Source: Xanthobacteraceae bacterium 501b (GTDB lineage: Bacteria; Pseudomonadota; Alphaproteobacteria; Rhizobiales; Xanthobacteraceae). From it: 64,000 bases of DNA. Position 1 is the stretch's first letter, and the number at the start of each line of letters is the position of its first letter. The stretch covers positions 744,001-808,000 of the forward strand of contig KB899087.1 of NCBI GenBank assembly GCA_000378025.1, read 5' to 3'. The translations under genes and the position numbers were made by a program. Positions 19,507 through 28,644 of the stretch are shown here, one piece after another. The notes under the pieces are model-generated. The model was not told the origin of the DNA, did not search any database, and worked only from the letters and a program-made list of their open reading frames with translations.

Positions 19507-20202
19507 ATGAACATCAATCGGACCTCGGAGCGGCGGCTTTACCAGCAGGTCGCCGACCAGATTCGTGGCCTGATCCAGAAGGGCCATTTCGAGGTGGGCA
19601 GCCGCCTGCCGGCAGAGCGCGACCTGGCGCAGCAGTTGGGCGTGTCGCGCCCCTCTCTGCGCGAGGCGCTGATCGCGCTCGAAATCGACGGCACGGTCGA
19701 GATCCGCATGGGGTCCGGCATCTATGTCGCCGCCGCTGTCGAGCGGCGCACGCTCTCGCAGGCGGCGACGGGCGAGAGCGCCGTGGAGCTGATGGAGGCG
19801 CGGGCGACGGTGGAGGCGGCGGTGATTGGCCTGGCCGGCGCCCGCTTCACGCCGGCGACTCTGCGGGGCCTGCGGATGACGCTGGAGGCGATGCGGGCCG
19901 ATATCGAGGAGGGGCGCAAGCCGCTGGGGCATGACCGGCAGTTCCACCTCGCCATCGCCGCGCAGTCCGGCAACAGCGTGATCGTCCGGCTGGTGGGCGA
20001 GCTGTTCGACGAACGCCACAGCCCAATCTCGTCACAGTTCCGCGCGCGCTTCGACACGCCGGCCACCTGGCGCCATGCGCTGGCCGAGCATGAGGCCATT
20101 CTCGCGGCGCTGGAGGCGCGCGACGTGCCGCTCGCCCAGATGCGGATGCATGCCCATCTCGAAGAATCGAAGCGCCGCTGGATCGAGAGCGAGCCGCGCT
20201 GA
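19507..20202 (+). CDS. GntR-family regulator with FCD domain
   Basis: FadR-type transcription factor, 231 residues, predicted to control the divergent fucose operon and/or uxaA. An N-terminal winged helix (about 10-75) contains LYQQVADQIRGLI, LPAERDLAQQLGVSRPSLRE and the wing IRMGSGIYV. The FCD domain (about 90-220) shows metal/ligand residues in HDRQFHLAIA and AEHEAILAAL. Start ATG 19507 is 233 bases from the divergent ATPase start; uxaA follows on the same strand 143 bases downstream. Confidence 0.9.
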   Translation: MNINRTSERRLYQQVADQIRGLIQKGHFEVGSRLPAERDLAQQLGVSRPSLREALIALEIDGTVEIRMGSGIYVAAAVERRTLSQAATGESAVELMEARATVEAAVIGLAGARFTPATLRGLRMTLEAMRADIEEGRKPLGHDRQFHLAIAAQSGNSVIVRLVGELFDERHSPISSQFRARFDTPATWRHALAEHEAILAALEARDVPLAQMRMHAHLEESKRRWIESEPR

Positions 20203-20234
20203 GGCGCGCGGGCGTCCGGCCGGCACGAACACCG

Positions 20235-20272
20235 TTGACAGCGCCGGCCTTGCGCTGTCGTTTATACATAAA
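20235..20272 (+). promoter_or_regulatory. putative promoter/operator of uxaA
   Basis: Consensus -35 TTGACA at 20235-20240 followed by an AT-rich palindrome TTTAT-AC-ATAAA (20261-20272). The distance to a -10-like hexamer is 19-21 bases, longer than ideal, so activity may need an activator. The palindrome could be a GntR-type operator. Confidence 0.38.
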
Positions 20273-20345
20273 AGACATTCGCCGTCGGCCCGCCTTCATT
20301 CCAGGCGTTGCGTGCGCCGGGCGGCGGGCTTGAGGTTCGGACCCG

Positions 20346-21869
20346 ATGACCACACCGCGCACGCTGCGTCTCAACGCGACCGACAACATCCTTGTCGCCC
20401 TCGACAGCCTGCCCACCGGCACGGCGCTCGCCGAGGGAATCGTGGCGACGCGCCATGTACCGAAGGGGCACAAGATCGCCACCCGCCCGATCGCCGCCGG
20501 CGAGGCGATCCGCAAATTCGGCCAGGTGATCGGCTTCGCCGCCAGCGACATCGCGCCCGGCGACTGGGTGCATGAACACAATGTGCGGCTGCAGGATTTC
20601 GAGCGCGACTATGCTTTCGCCTCCGAGGCGACGCCGCAGGAAGGGCTGCGGCCCGGCGAGGCGCCCGCCAGCTTCGAGGGCTTCCGCCGCGCCGACGGGC
20701 GGGTCGGCACCCGCAACTATATCGGCATCCTCTCCTCGGTGAACTGCTCGGCGACAGTGGCCGATTTCATCGCCGAGGCGGTGACGCGCTCAGGGATGCT
20801 GGACGACTACCCCAATGTCGACGGCGTGGTCGCCTTCACTCATGGCACCGGCTGCGGCATGGGCGCCAAGGGCGAGGAGTTCGACATTCTCGCCCGCACC
20901 CAATGGGGCTATGCCAGCCATCCCAATTTCGCCGCCGTGCTGCTGATCGGCCTCGGCTGCGAGGTGTTCCAGATCCCGCGCCTCAAGCGGGACTACGGCC
21001 TGGTCGAAGGCCCGCATTTCCAGAGCCTGACCATCCAGGACAGCGGCGGCACCCGTAAGTCGATCGAGGCCGGCGTCGAGAAGATCCGCGCCATGCTGCC
21101 CGCAGCCAGCGCGGTCACCCGCGAGAGCGTGCCGGCGAGCGAACTGGTGCTGGCGCTGCAGTGCGGCGGCTCGGACGGCTATTCCGGCCTCACCGCCAAT
21201 CCGGCGCTCGGGGCGGCGGTGGATCTGCTCGTCCGTCATGGCGGCACCGCGATCCTGTCGGAAACGCCGGAGATTTTCGGCGCCGAACACCTGCTCACCC
21301 GCCGCGCCGAGAGCGAGGCGGTGGGGCGTCGGATCGTCGATCTGATCGACTGGTGGACCGACTATGCCGCCCGCTCGGGGGGCGAACTCAACAATAATCC
21401 CTCGCCGGGCAACAAGGCGGGCGGACTGACCACCATTCTGGAGAAGTCGCTCGGCGCGGTCGCCAAGGGCGGCACCTCGACCCTGCGCGGGGTCTATCGC
21501 TATGCCGAGCGAATCGACCGCCGTGGCTTCGTCTATATGGACACGCCCGGCTATGACCCCGTCGCCGCCACCGGGCAGGTGGCGGGCGGGGCGAACATGC
21601 TGTGCTTCACCACCGGGCGCGGCTCGGCCTATGGCTGCAAGCCGACGCCCTCGATCAAGCTCGCCACCAATTCCGAGCTGTTCGCCCGGATGGAAGAGGA
21701 CATGGACCTTAATTGCGGCGACGTGCTTGAGGGCGTGAGTATCGAGGAGAAGGGCCGGGAGATTTTCCAGCTGGTGCTCGACATCGCCTCGGGCCGGCGC
21801 TCCAAGTCGGAACTGCTGGGCTATGGCCGCAACGAGTTCGTGCCCTGGCAGATCGGCGCGGTGATGTGA
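20346..21869 (+). CDS. uxaA: altronate dehydratase (UxaA)
   Basis: Fe-dependent dehydratase converting D-altronate to 2-keto-3-deoxygluconate in galacturonate breakdown. The 507-residue product is full-length, with the N-terminal SAF-type domain (about 10-95) and the large catalytic domain carrying VGTRNYIGILSSVNCS, HGTGCGMG, LQCGGSDGYSGLTANPALG and FTTGRGSAYGCKPTPS. The product would be the substrate of the kdgK at 6.2 kb. Uronate isomerase (uxaC) is not in the window. Galactarate dehydratase is the main paralogous alternative; the full two-domain form of this length fits UxaA. Confidence 0.9.
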   Translation: MTTPRTLRLNATDNILVALDSLPTGTALAEGIVATRHVPKGHKIATRPIAAGEAIRKFGQVIGFAASDIAPGDWVHEHNVRLQDFERDYAFASEATPQEGLRPGEAPASFEGFRRADGRVGTRNYIGILSSVNCSATVADFIAEAVTRSGMLDDYPNVDGVVAFTHGTGCGMGAKGEEFDILARTQWGYASHPNFAAVLLIGLGCEVFQIPRLKRDYGLVEGPHFQSLTIQDSGGTRKSIEAGVEKIRAMLPAASAVTRESVPASELVLALQCGGSDGYSGLTANPALGAAVDLLVRHGGTAILSETPEIFGAEHLLTRRAESEAVGRRIVDLIDWWTDYAARSGGELNNNPSPGNKAGGLTTILEKSLGAVAKGGTSTLRGVYRYAERIDRRGFVYMDTPGYDPVAATGQVAGGANMLCFTTGRGSAYGCKPTPSIKLATNSELFARMEEDMDLNCGDVLEGVSIEEKGREIFQLVLDIASGRRSKSELLGYGRNEFVPWQIGAVM

Positions 21870-22088
21870 ACGCCGGAGACCGGATGGGGCCGCACGCGGC
21901 GGCGCCAGCGCCGGGGGCGGCATTCCCCGGTCCTCACAGGCCGGGATATTCGATCACGGAGGTTTACGCTGCCGCCGAGCCGCTTTATATGGCGGCACGT
22001 CGCGAGGCTTTGGGACATCGGGCCGGCGTCCTTTGCCGGACACCGCCTGATGACACAGACGCGGCACGGTTGCCGGCCTGAACAGGTC

Positions 22089-22164
22089 GGGCGGTTAGCT
22101 CAGTTGGTAGAGCATCTCGTTTACACCGAGAGGGTCGGCGGTTCGAGCCCGTCACCGCCCACCA
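22089..22164 (+). tRNA. tRNA-Val(TAC)
   Basis: 76-nt cloverleaf. Acceptor GGGCGGT pairs with ACCGCCC; D-arm GCTC-AGTTGGTA-GAGC; anticodon stem TCTCG/CGAGA with loop TTTACAC, anticodon TAC; T-arm GGCGG-TTCGAGC-CCGTC; encoded ACCA end. Confidence 0.97.
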
Positions 22165-22335
22165 CTACCTGGCCGGTCCCACGGCGCGGCACGGACGGCC
22201 CGGCCTGATCGTCATCCGAGTGATCCGAACAGCTTCGCGCAAGGCCGCCATTCCATGGTGCGCCGTCATGTCTCCGTAGCGACCACGCATGGGCGGGTTT
22301 TCACCGGGGCATGTTGGCCAGTCCGTGGAGCTCCC

Positions 22336-24036
22336 ATGTCATTCAAGAATATGCCGCTGATCGGCAAAATCTCTGCCCTGCTGCTGCTGCTTGCCGTGTT
22401 CTCGGCCGGCGGCATCCTTCTCGCTGGCATGAAAATGCAGGAGATCAGCTCGGAATACCGCGCCGCCCTGACCGGGCCGGCCAAGGCGACCGTGATGATG
22501 GCGCGGGCGAACCGCTTCGTCGTCAATTTCAACCAGGGCGTCTATCAATCGCTGTCGTCGCTGACGAGTGAGGCGAACGAGGCCGCCATCAAGGTGCAGA
22601 AGGACTCCGTTACCGGCTTTCGCGACCGCATGGCGGAAGCGGCCACGGTCGACCCCGAAATCGCCGATGACGTGAAAAAGCTGGTCGGCGACTTCGACCG
22701 CTTCGTTGGCGAGCAGTGCGGCGATGTCGTCGCCCGTGCCAATGCCTCGACCTCGGTCGAGGAAAACAACAAGATGGTGGCGGAATGGAACGCGCGCTGC
22801 ATGCCGCTTTCCGGCGCGGTCGTCACCGCTATCGGGGCCGAGGTGAACGCCCGTACCGCTGCTCTCGCCACGCTCGCCGCCACGCTGAGTGACGCGGCCG
22901 ATTCCACCGTGACTATGGTCTATAGCGCCATGGCCGGCGGCCTGGTCCTGGTGTTCCTCCTCGCCTTCCTGGCGACCCGCTACGGGATCGTGGCACCGCT
23001 GGAGCGGCTGCGGGCGGTCTTCGACAACCTCGCCCAGGGCGTGCTCGCCGTCACCGTCGAGGGCACCGAGCGCAAGGACGAGATCGGCGGCATGGCCCGC
23101 TCGGCGGATATGCTGCGCGGCGCGCTTGTCGACGCGGAGAAGGCCCGCGAGGAGGCCCGGCTGGCGGAGATTCGCGGCGCCGAGCGGGTCACCGCCCAGC
23201 GCCATGCGATCGCCGATGAGTTCGAATCGAAGATGGGCGCTCTCTCCAATGCGCTGGCCAACTCCTCCGGCGAAGTCTCCGAGGCGGCGCGCAATCTCGC
23301 CGCCAGCGCCGAGGAAACCTCCCGGCAGGCGGCCGCGGTGGGCAGTGCCGCGGCCGATGCCTCGGGCAGCGTGCAGACCGTGGCGGCCGCGACCGAGGAA
23401 ATGACGTCCTCGATCCGCGAGATCGGCATTCAGGTCAGCGGCGCCGCCGCGAGGGCAGTGACGGGGGCGGATGCGGTGAACCGCACCGCCGACGAGATCC
23501 GCGAGCTTTCCCAGGCGGCGAGCAAGATCGGCGAGGTCGTCAACCTGATCACCGACATCGCCGCCCAGACCAACCTTCTCGCGCTCAACGCCACCATCGA
23601 GGCGGCGCGCGCCGGCGATGCGGGCCGGGGCTTCGCCGTGGTCGCGCAGGAGGTCAAGCAGCTCGCCGAGCAGACCGCCGGCGCCACCAAGGAGATCGGC
23701 CTCAAGGTCGCCGATATCCAGCAGGCGACCGGCCGCACCGTGGGCTCGATCGAGCACATCGTCGCCACCATCGCCCAGATCCGCGACGCGACGACGATGA
23801 TCGCCGGCTCGGTGGAGGAGCAGAGCGCCGCCACCCAGGAGATCGCGGTCAACACCAACCAGGCCGCGACCGGCACGGGCCTTGTGAGCGAGAACATCGT
23901 CGGTGTCGGCCGCGCGGCCGAAATGACCGGCGCCGCCTCCGCCCAGCTGACCTCGCTCTCCGGTTCGCTGGCGCATCAGGCCGGCGACCTGAAGCAGCAG
24001 GTGGCGGAACTCGTGCGCAGCCTGCGCGCGGCCTGA
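22336..24036 (+). CDS. methyl-accepting chemotaxis protein
   Basis: Transmembrane chemoreceptor that senses a ligand in the periplasm and signals through CheA/CheW. The 566-residue product begins at ATG 22336 ([15 protein letters not shown]) after GTGGAG. TM1 is at about 11-33, a helical periplasmic sensor region at 35-190 and TM2 at about 195-215; then a HAMP domain (about 216-270) and a long coiled-coil signalling domain. The signalling tip has [19 protein letters not shown]. No obvious pentapeptide CheR tether is at the C-terminus, which ends RSLRAA. No other che genes are nearby. Ligand unknown. Confidence 0.93.
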   Translation: MSFKNMPLIGKISALLLLLAVFSAGGILLAGMKMQEISSEYRAALTGPAKATVMMARANRFVVNFNQGVYQSLSSLTSEANEAAIKVQKDSVTGFRDRMAEAATVDPEIADDVKKLVGDFDRFVGEQCGDVVARANASTSVEENNKMVAEWNARCMPLSGAVVTAIGAEVNARTAALATLAATLSDAADSTVTMVYSAMAGGLVLVFLLAFLATRYGIVAPLERLRAVFDNLAQGVLAVTVEGTERKDEIGGMARSADMLRGALVDAEKAREEARLAEIRGAERVTAQRHAIADEFESKMGALSNALANSSGEVSEAARNLAASAEETSRQAAAVGSAAADASGSVQTVAAATEEMTSSIREIGIQVSGAAARAVTGADAVNRTADEIRELSQAASKIGEVVNLITDIAAQTNLLALNATIEAARAGDAGRGFAVVAQEVKQLAEQTAGATKEIGLKVADIQQATGRTVGSIEHIVATIAQIRDATTMIAGSVEEQSAATQEIAVNTNQAATGTGLVSENIVGVGRAAEMTGAASAQLTSLSGSLAHQAGDLKQQVAELVRSLRAA

Positions 24037-24059
24037 TCCGCCGCACCCGACTAAACGTG

Positions 24060-24087
24060 CCGCGCGCCGCACCCCTGCGGCGCGCGG
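24060..24087 (+). terminator. hairpin terminator after the chemoreceptor gene
   Basis: 12-bp perfect GC-rich stem with a CCCC loop, 24 bases after the stop codon, followed by TTCGCGTTG. Strong structure, weak T-tract. Confidence 0.6.
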
Positions 24088-24217
24088 TTCGCGTTGCAAA
24101 GGGCGCATGCGGCCGGCGGGGTTGACATCGCCGGCCGCATCCTCGACTTCGACGGCTCATCCGCGCCGCCGTGCCCTCCCGCGCGCCGCGCGCCTTCCGC
24201 CGCGCCAGGGTGTGCCG

Positions 24218-24889
24218 ATGAAACTGGTTCTGTTCGATTGCGACGGCACGCTGGTGGACAGCCAGCACGTCATCGTCGCCGCCATGGGCCGCGCCTTCGC
24301 CCGCGCCGAACTGCCCGTGCCGCCGCGCGAGGCGGTGCTCGGCATTGTCGGCCTGTCGCTGGTGGAGGCGATGCAGCGGCTCGGCGAGGACGATCCGCGC
24401 TTTCCCGCCGAGCGGCTGGCCGATCTCTACCGCGAGGCCTTCCGCGAATTGCGCACCGAGCCGGATTTCAGCGAGCCGATGTTCCCGGGCATGCGCGGGC
24501 TGATCGACACGCTGTCGGCCCGCGACGACCTGCTGCTCGGCATCGCCACCGGCAAGTCGCAGCGCGGCGTGGCGGCGGTGCTGGCCCATCACGGGCTGGA
24601 AGGCCGCTTCGTCACCATTCAGACGGCGGATGACGCCCCCTCCAAGCCGCACCCGGCCATGGTGCACCAGGCGATGGCGGCGACCGGGGTGGCGGCGCTC
24701 GACACCGTGCTGATCGGCGACACCAGCTTCGACATGGTGATGGCCCGCGCCGCAGGTGCCGGCGCCATCGGCGTCAGCTGGGGCTACCATGCGCCGGAAC
24801 TGTTGCGGCAGTCCGGCGCGCAAGGGCTGGTCAATGATGCCGACGAGCTGCTGCGGGCGATCGACACTCTCTGGGAGACGGTGGCGTGA
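24218..24889 (+). CDS. HAD-superfamily hydrolase, phosphoglycolate phosphatase-like
   Basis: Soluble phosphatase of the HAD family (223 residues). Motif I FDCDGTLVDS carries the nucleophile Asp8 and acid/base Asp10; motif II is in LGIATGK; the motif III lysine is in DAPSKPHP; motif IV is LIGDTSFDM. A helical cap of subtype 1 lies between motif I and II, as in Gph/PGP-like enzymes. The gene overlaps the ATP12 gene by 4 bases (GTGA), so both are likely translated together. Substrate not predictable from sequence. Confidence 0.88.
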   Translation: MKLVLFDCDGTLVDSQHVIVAAMGRAFARAELPVPPREAVLGIVGLSLVEAMQRLGEDDPRFPAERLADLYREAFRELRTEPDFSEPMFPGMRGLIDTLSARDDLLLGIATGKSQRGVAAVLAHHGLEGRFVTIQTADDAPSKPHPAMVHQAMAATGVAALDTVLIGDTSFDMVMARAAGAGAIGVSWGYHAPELLRQSGAQGLVNDADELLRAIDTLWETVA

Positions 24890-25650
24890 GCGAGATGACC
24901 CCCGACGCCCCGCCGGCCCCCGCGCGGCCGGGCTTCACCGAGCGCACGCCGCTGCCCAAGCGCTTCTACAAGGAGGCGCGCGCGGCGGCGACCGAAGGCG
25001 GGCTGTTCCGCATCGAGCTGGACGGGCGCCCGGTGCGCACCCCGGGGCGCAACCTCGTCGCGGTGGCCAGCGCGCCTCTGGCGCAGGCGCTGGCGCAGGA
25101 ATGGGACGCGCAGCGCGCATTCATCGACCCCGTGACCATGCCGATCACCCGGCTGGCCAATTCCGCCATTGACGGCGTCGCCTCGGCGATGACGGAGGTC
25201 GGCGACGAAATCGTGCGCTATGCCGGCAGCGACCTGCTCTGCTACCGGGTCGACACGCCGGCGGCGCTGGTGGCGCTGCACGCGGAGCTGTGGGACCCGG
25301 TGCTGGCCTGGGCGCGCGAGCGCTTCGGCGCCATTTTCATGCTGAGCGAGGGCGTGGTGCATGTCGTCCAGCCGCCGCGCACGCTGGAACTCCTCGCGGG
25401 CGCGCTGCCGGACGATCCGCTGCGTCTGGCGGCGCTGAACCTGATGACGACGCTCAGCGGCTCGGCGCTTCTCGCGCTTGCCGTGGCGCATGGCCGCCTC
25501 TCCCCGGAGGAGGCGTGGCGCGCCGCCCATGCCGATGAAGAGGTGCAGGAACAGCTCTGGGGCACCGATGCCGAGGCGCTGGTGCGCCGCGCCGCGCGCT
25601 ATCGCGACTTCGAGGCGGCGGCGCGGGCCTACGCGCTGCTGGAGAGCTGA
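24886..25650 (+). CDS. ATP12-family F1-ATPase assembly chaperone
   Basis: Homologue of mitochondrial Atp12, which shields the F1 alpha subunit during ATP synthase assembly; the family is typical of alphaproteobacteria. The 254-residue product starts at GTG 24886 overlapping the HAD gene stop. Recognisable parts are KRFYKEARAA, FRIELDGRPVRTPGRN, the DPVTMPITRLANSAIDGV segment and YAGSDLLCYR. The HAD-ATP12 pairing is common in Hyphomicrobiales from general knowledge. A palindromic element follows 11 bases downstream. Confidence 0.92.
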   Translation: MSEMTPDAPPAPARPGFTERTPLPKRFYKEARAAATEGGLFRIELDGRPVRTPGRNLVAVASAPLAQALAQEWDAQRAFIDPVTMPITRLANSAIDGVASAMTEVGDEIVRYAGSDLLCYRVDTPAALVALHAELWDPVLAWARERFGAIFMLSEGVVHVVQPPRTLELLAGALPDDPLRLAALNLMTTLSGSALLALAVAHGRLSPEEAWRAAHADEEVQEQLWGTDAEALVRRAARYRDFEAAARAYALLES

Positions 25651-25660
25651 GGCGCCGCTT

Positions 25661-25765
25661 TGAGCACATCCGGTGAAAGCCGGTTCACCGGATGTGCTCT
25701 AGGTTTTTGTTTTTACGCATTTTCTTCACGCGAACCGGAATCCACTTCGCTCGAAAATGCTCTAA
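25661..25765. repeat. intergenic palindromic element, copy 1
   Basis: Starts with a 16-bp perfect hairpin (arms 25662-25677 and 25684-25699, loop 6), then a T-rich spacer, a GCGAA/TTCGC small inverted repeat, and ends (minus-strand reading) with TAGAGCATTTTCGAGC. It lies between convergent ATP12 and acetate kinase genes and overlaps the ackA stop codon (TAG, 25764-25762). The hairpin plus T-tract should also act as a terminator for ATP12. Related to copies at 31.3 and 50.1 kb. Confidence 0.85.
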
Positions 25766-26949
25766 CCCGCCGGGCGCAGCAGGTGCAGCGTGTGCAGGGC
25801 GATCATCCGCTCCTCGTCGGTGGGGATAACCAGTACATGCGGGCCGGGCCCGTCGGCGTCGATCCAGGTCTCGCTGGCGTTGTTGGCCACCGCGTCGAGC
25901 GCGACGCCGAGCAGGCCGAGCCGGGCGCAGATGCGGGCGCGGATCTCGGGCGCGTGCTCGCCAATGCCGGCGGTGAAGACCAGCGCGTCGAGCCCGCCGA
26001 GCGTGACGGCCAGCTGCGCCACCGCCTGCGCGACGTGCAGCGTGAAATAATCCACCGCCAGCGCCGCGGCGGGCGCCTCGCTGGCCAGCAATTCGCGCAT
26101 GTCGCTGGAGAGGCCGGACAGCCCCTTCAGCCCGCTGTCGTGATAGAGCATGTGGCCGACTTCGGCCGCGCTCATGCCCTTCTGCTCGATGAGATGCAGC
26201 ACCACGCCGGGGTCGAGCGACCCGCAGCGCGTGCCCATCGGCAGCCCGTCAAGCGCGGTGAAGCCCATGGTGGATTCCTGGCTCCGCCCGTCGATGAGGC
26301 CGCAGGCCGAGGCGCCCGAGCCGAGATGGCAGATGACGACGCGCCCGCGCGCCAGTTCCGGCGCCAGCTCGCGCAGGGCGCCGGAGACATATTCATAGGA
26401 CAGGCCGTGAAAGCCATAGCGGCGCACGCCGGCCTCATAGAGCTCGTCCGGCAGGGCGAAGCGGTCGGCGATCTCCGGATGGCCGCGGTGGAAGGCGGTA
26501 TCGAAGCAGGCGACCTGCGGCAGGTCCGGCCGGCGCTCGGCGATGACGCGGATCGGGTCCAGATTGGTTAGCTGGTGCAGCGGCGCCAGCGGGATGAAGC
26601 TCTCCAGCGTGCGCAGCACCTCCGCGTTCACCCGCTCCGGGTGGGAGTAATGCGGCCCGCCATGCACCACGCGATGGCCGACGCCGATCAACTCGACATC
26701 GTCCAGATGCGGCAGCACCCATTCGCTGATGGCGTGCTGGGCCTGCGGGGCGCTGGCGATCTCATCAGGCGTGAAGCGGCGATCGACCAGCACCGTGCCG
26801 GCCTCGTCCTTCGCTTGCAGGCGCGGGCGGGTGCCGATGCCATCCAGCGCGCCGCCGAGCAGCAGGGCGACGTCGCGCCCGGTGACGCGGTAGAGCTTGA
26901 ACTTGATGCTGGACGAGCCGGCATTGACGACGAAGATGGCCTCGTTCAC
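25762..26949 (-). CDS. ackA: acetate kinase
   Basis: Reversible phosphorylation of acetate (or propionate/butyrate) with ATP. The 395-residue product starts at GTG 26949 with GGGAGG about 8 bases upstream; a longer frame to 26994 would overlap the neighbouring gene. ASKHA-fold signatures are AIFVVNAGSSSIKFKLY, GHRVVHGG, DTAFH, YGFHGLSYEYV, HLGSGASACG and FTAGIGEHAPEIR. It is adjacent to a phosphotransacylase gene and probably co-transcribed, forming an acyl-CoA/acyl-phosphate/acid pathway. The TAG stop lies inside a palindromic element. Confidence 0.95.
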   Translation of the reverse strand: MNEAIFVVNAGSSSIKFKLYRVTGRDVALLLGGALDGIGTRPRLQAKDEAGTVLVDRRFTPDEIASAPQAQHAISEWVLPHLDDVELIGVGHRVVHGGPHYSHPERVNAEVLRTLESFIPLAPLHQLTNLDPIRVIAERRPDLPQVACFDTAFHRGHPEIADRFALPDELYEAGVRRYGFHGLSYEYVSGALRELAPELARGRVVICHLGSGASACGLIDGRSQESTMGFTALDGLPMGTRCGSLDPGVVLHLIEQKGMSAAEVGHMLYHDSGLKGLSGLSSDMRELLASEAPAAALAVDYFTLHVAQAVAQLAVTLGGLDALVFTAGIGEHAPEIRARICARLGLLGVALDAVANNASETWIDADGPGPHVLVIPTDEERMIALHTLHLLRPAG

Positions 26950-26953
26950 CCGA

Positions 26954-27922
26954 TCAACCTCCCAGTCCCGGCTGGCGCAGCCGCGCCTGCGCATAGAGCA
27001 CCGCCACCGCGCAGGAGGCGAGGCGGGTCTTCAACGTGTCGGCGCGGCTGGTCAGGATGATCGGCACCCGCGCGCCGAGCACGAGGCCGGCGGCGTCGGC
27101 CCCGGCCATGAAGGTGAGGTTCTTTGCCAGCATGTTGCCGGCTTCAAGATCCGGCACGACGAGGATCTGCGCCCGGCCGGCGACCGGGGAGACGATGCCC
27201 TTGATCCGCGCCGCTTCCGGCGAGATGGCGTTGTCGAGCGCCAGCGGCCCGTCGAGATCGCCGCCGGTGATCTGGCCGCGATCGGCCATCTTGCACAAAG
27301 CGGCGGCCTCGATGGTGCTGGGAATCGCGGTGGTGACGGTTTCCACCGCCGAGAGGATGGCGACGCGGGGGCGCCCGAGGCCAAGGCCGACATGCAGGTC
27401 GATGGCGTTCTGCACGATGTCGCGCTTGGCATCGAGGTCGGGGAAGATGTTCACCGCCGCATCGGTGATGAACAGCGGCTCGGCATAGCTCGGCACGTCC
27501 ATGATGAAGACATGGCTGATGCGCCGGCCGGTGCGCAGGCCGGTGTCGCGGGCGGTGACGGCGGCGAGCAGTTCGTCGCTGTGCAGGCTGCCCTTCATCA
27601 ACAGGCTGACGCGCCCCTCGCGCACCAGTTCCACCGCCCGTGCCGCCGAGGCGGCGCTGTGCGGGGTGTCGATGATCTCGATGCCGGCAAGGTCCAGCCC
27701 CTCGGCTTGCGCCACCGCCCGGATGCGGGCGGCGGGGCCGACGAGAATGGGGAGGATGAAGCCGGCCGTGGCGGCATCGAGCGCTCCCCGCAGCGAGGCG
27801 GCGTCGCAGGGATGGGCGATGGCGGTGGCCATCGCCTCCACCTCGCCGGCGCGGGCGACCAGGCGCTCATAATTGCCATGGTCGATGAGGGGGACGGTGC
27901 CGGGCCGTGTGGCCGTGTCCAT
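26954..27922 (-). CDS. phosphate acyltransferase (phosphotransacetylase/phosphotransbutyrylase family)
   Basis: Transfers acyl groups between CoA and phosphate; with the kinase next door it would interconvert acetyl-CoA (or butyryl-CoA) and the free acid. The 322-residue product starts at ATG 27922 with GGAGG 8 bases upstream. Family parts are LLMKGSLHSDELL, ISHVFIMDVPSY, FITDAAVNIFPD and VAGRAQILVVPDLEAGNMLAKNL (split by residue). It lacks the N-terminal MaoC-like hydratase domain found in the about 470-residue bifunctional relatives. Butyryl versus acetyl preference cannot be decided. Confidence 0.9.
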   Translation of the reverse strand: MDTATRPGTVPLIDHGNYERLVARAGEVEAMATAIAHPCDAASLRGALDAATAGFILPILVGPAARIRAVAQAEGLDLAGIEIIDTPHSAASAARAVELVREGRVSLLMKGSLHSDELLAAVTARDTGLRTGRRISHVFIMDVPSYAEPLFITDAAVNIFPDLDAKRDIVQNAIDLHVGLGLGRPRVAILSAVETVTTAIPSTIEAAALCKMADRGQITGGDLDGPLALDNAISPEAARIKGIVSPVAGRAQILVVPDLEAGNMLAKNLTFMAGADAAGLVLGARVPIILTSRADTLKTRLASCAVAVLYAQARLRQPGLGG

Positions 27923-28077
27923 GTGCTCGCCTCCGTGCCGCCGGCGCCGTGCCGATCGTGTCGCTTGCAATGTGGTCGCTTGCAGTGTCGCCGCTTCTAC
28001 TGACGACGGGACGACACAGACCGGCCCCCGGCGCCAGCGTCCATGATCTGACGCAAACGCCTGGAGCGAAGGGTCGT

Positions 28078-28470
28078 TCAGCCCGGGCGGCGGGCGACGA
28101 GGTCGATTTCCACCAGCGCGTCGCGGGCGAGGCCGGTGACGCCGACGCAGGTGCGGGCCGGGCGGCGGTCGCCGGGGAAATAGGAGGCGTAGGCCGCGTT
28201 CATGGCGGGGTAGTCGCCCTTGAAATCGGTGAGGTACACCCGCGCCTGCAGCACATGCGACAGATCCAGCCCGATGCCGCCGAGAACCAGAATGAGATTG
28301 TCCATCACGCGGCGGGTCTGCGCCTCGACCCCCTCGGGAAGCGGGCGGGAATCATCGTCCGGCCAGGTCGGCATCTGGCCGGTGATGAACACCCAGCCAT
28401 CGGCCTCCACCGCATGGCTGAACGGGGCGACCGGCGTGGGGGCGCCGGCGATCATGTGAAACTGCGCCAA
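28078..28470 (-). CDS. RidA/YjgF-family protein
   Basis: Small trimeric protein of the RidA superfamily; family members hydrolyse reactive enamines/imines formed by PLP enzymes. The 130-residue product probably starts at TTG 28470 (reading M-AQFHMIAGAPTP), with GGAG 8 bases upstream; an ATG 5 codons later is the alternative. Visible are GWVFITGQMPTW, VMDNLILVLGGIGLDLSHV and RPARTCVGVTGLARDALVEI with the conserved Arg that binds the substrate carboxylate. Genomic role unclear, standing between ptb-ackA and the mutarotase. Confidence 0.85.
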   Translation of the reverse strand: MAQFHMIAGAPTPVAPFSHAVEADGWVFITGQMPTWPDDDSRPLPEGVEAQTRRVMDNLILVLGGIGLDLSHVLQARVYLTDFKGDYPAMNAAYASYFPGDRRPARTCVGVTGLARDALVEIDLVARRPG

Positions 28471-28644
28471 GATCTCGTCTCCTGATGGGCATAGCGGTTG
28501 CGGACCTTCCCCCGGCGGCGCCCGGCCCGTCAATGCGGGGGGGCGGATGGCGCGCGCCGGGGGCTGGCAATCGCGGCGGGACCGGAGGACAATGGGGCGT
28601 CGAACGCCGAGCCGGGCACGCCCGGAATTTCCTGAGTAGCGAGC

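Noticed and set aside
22089-22164. tRNA-Val as an integrative element attachment site
   Set aside because: No integrase gene and no partial direct copy of the tRNA 3' end was noticed in the flanking sequence.
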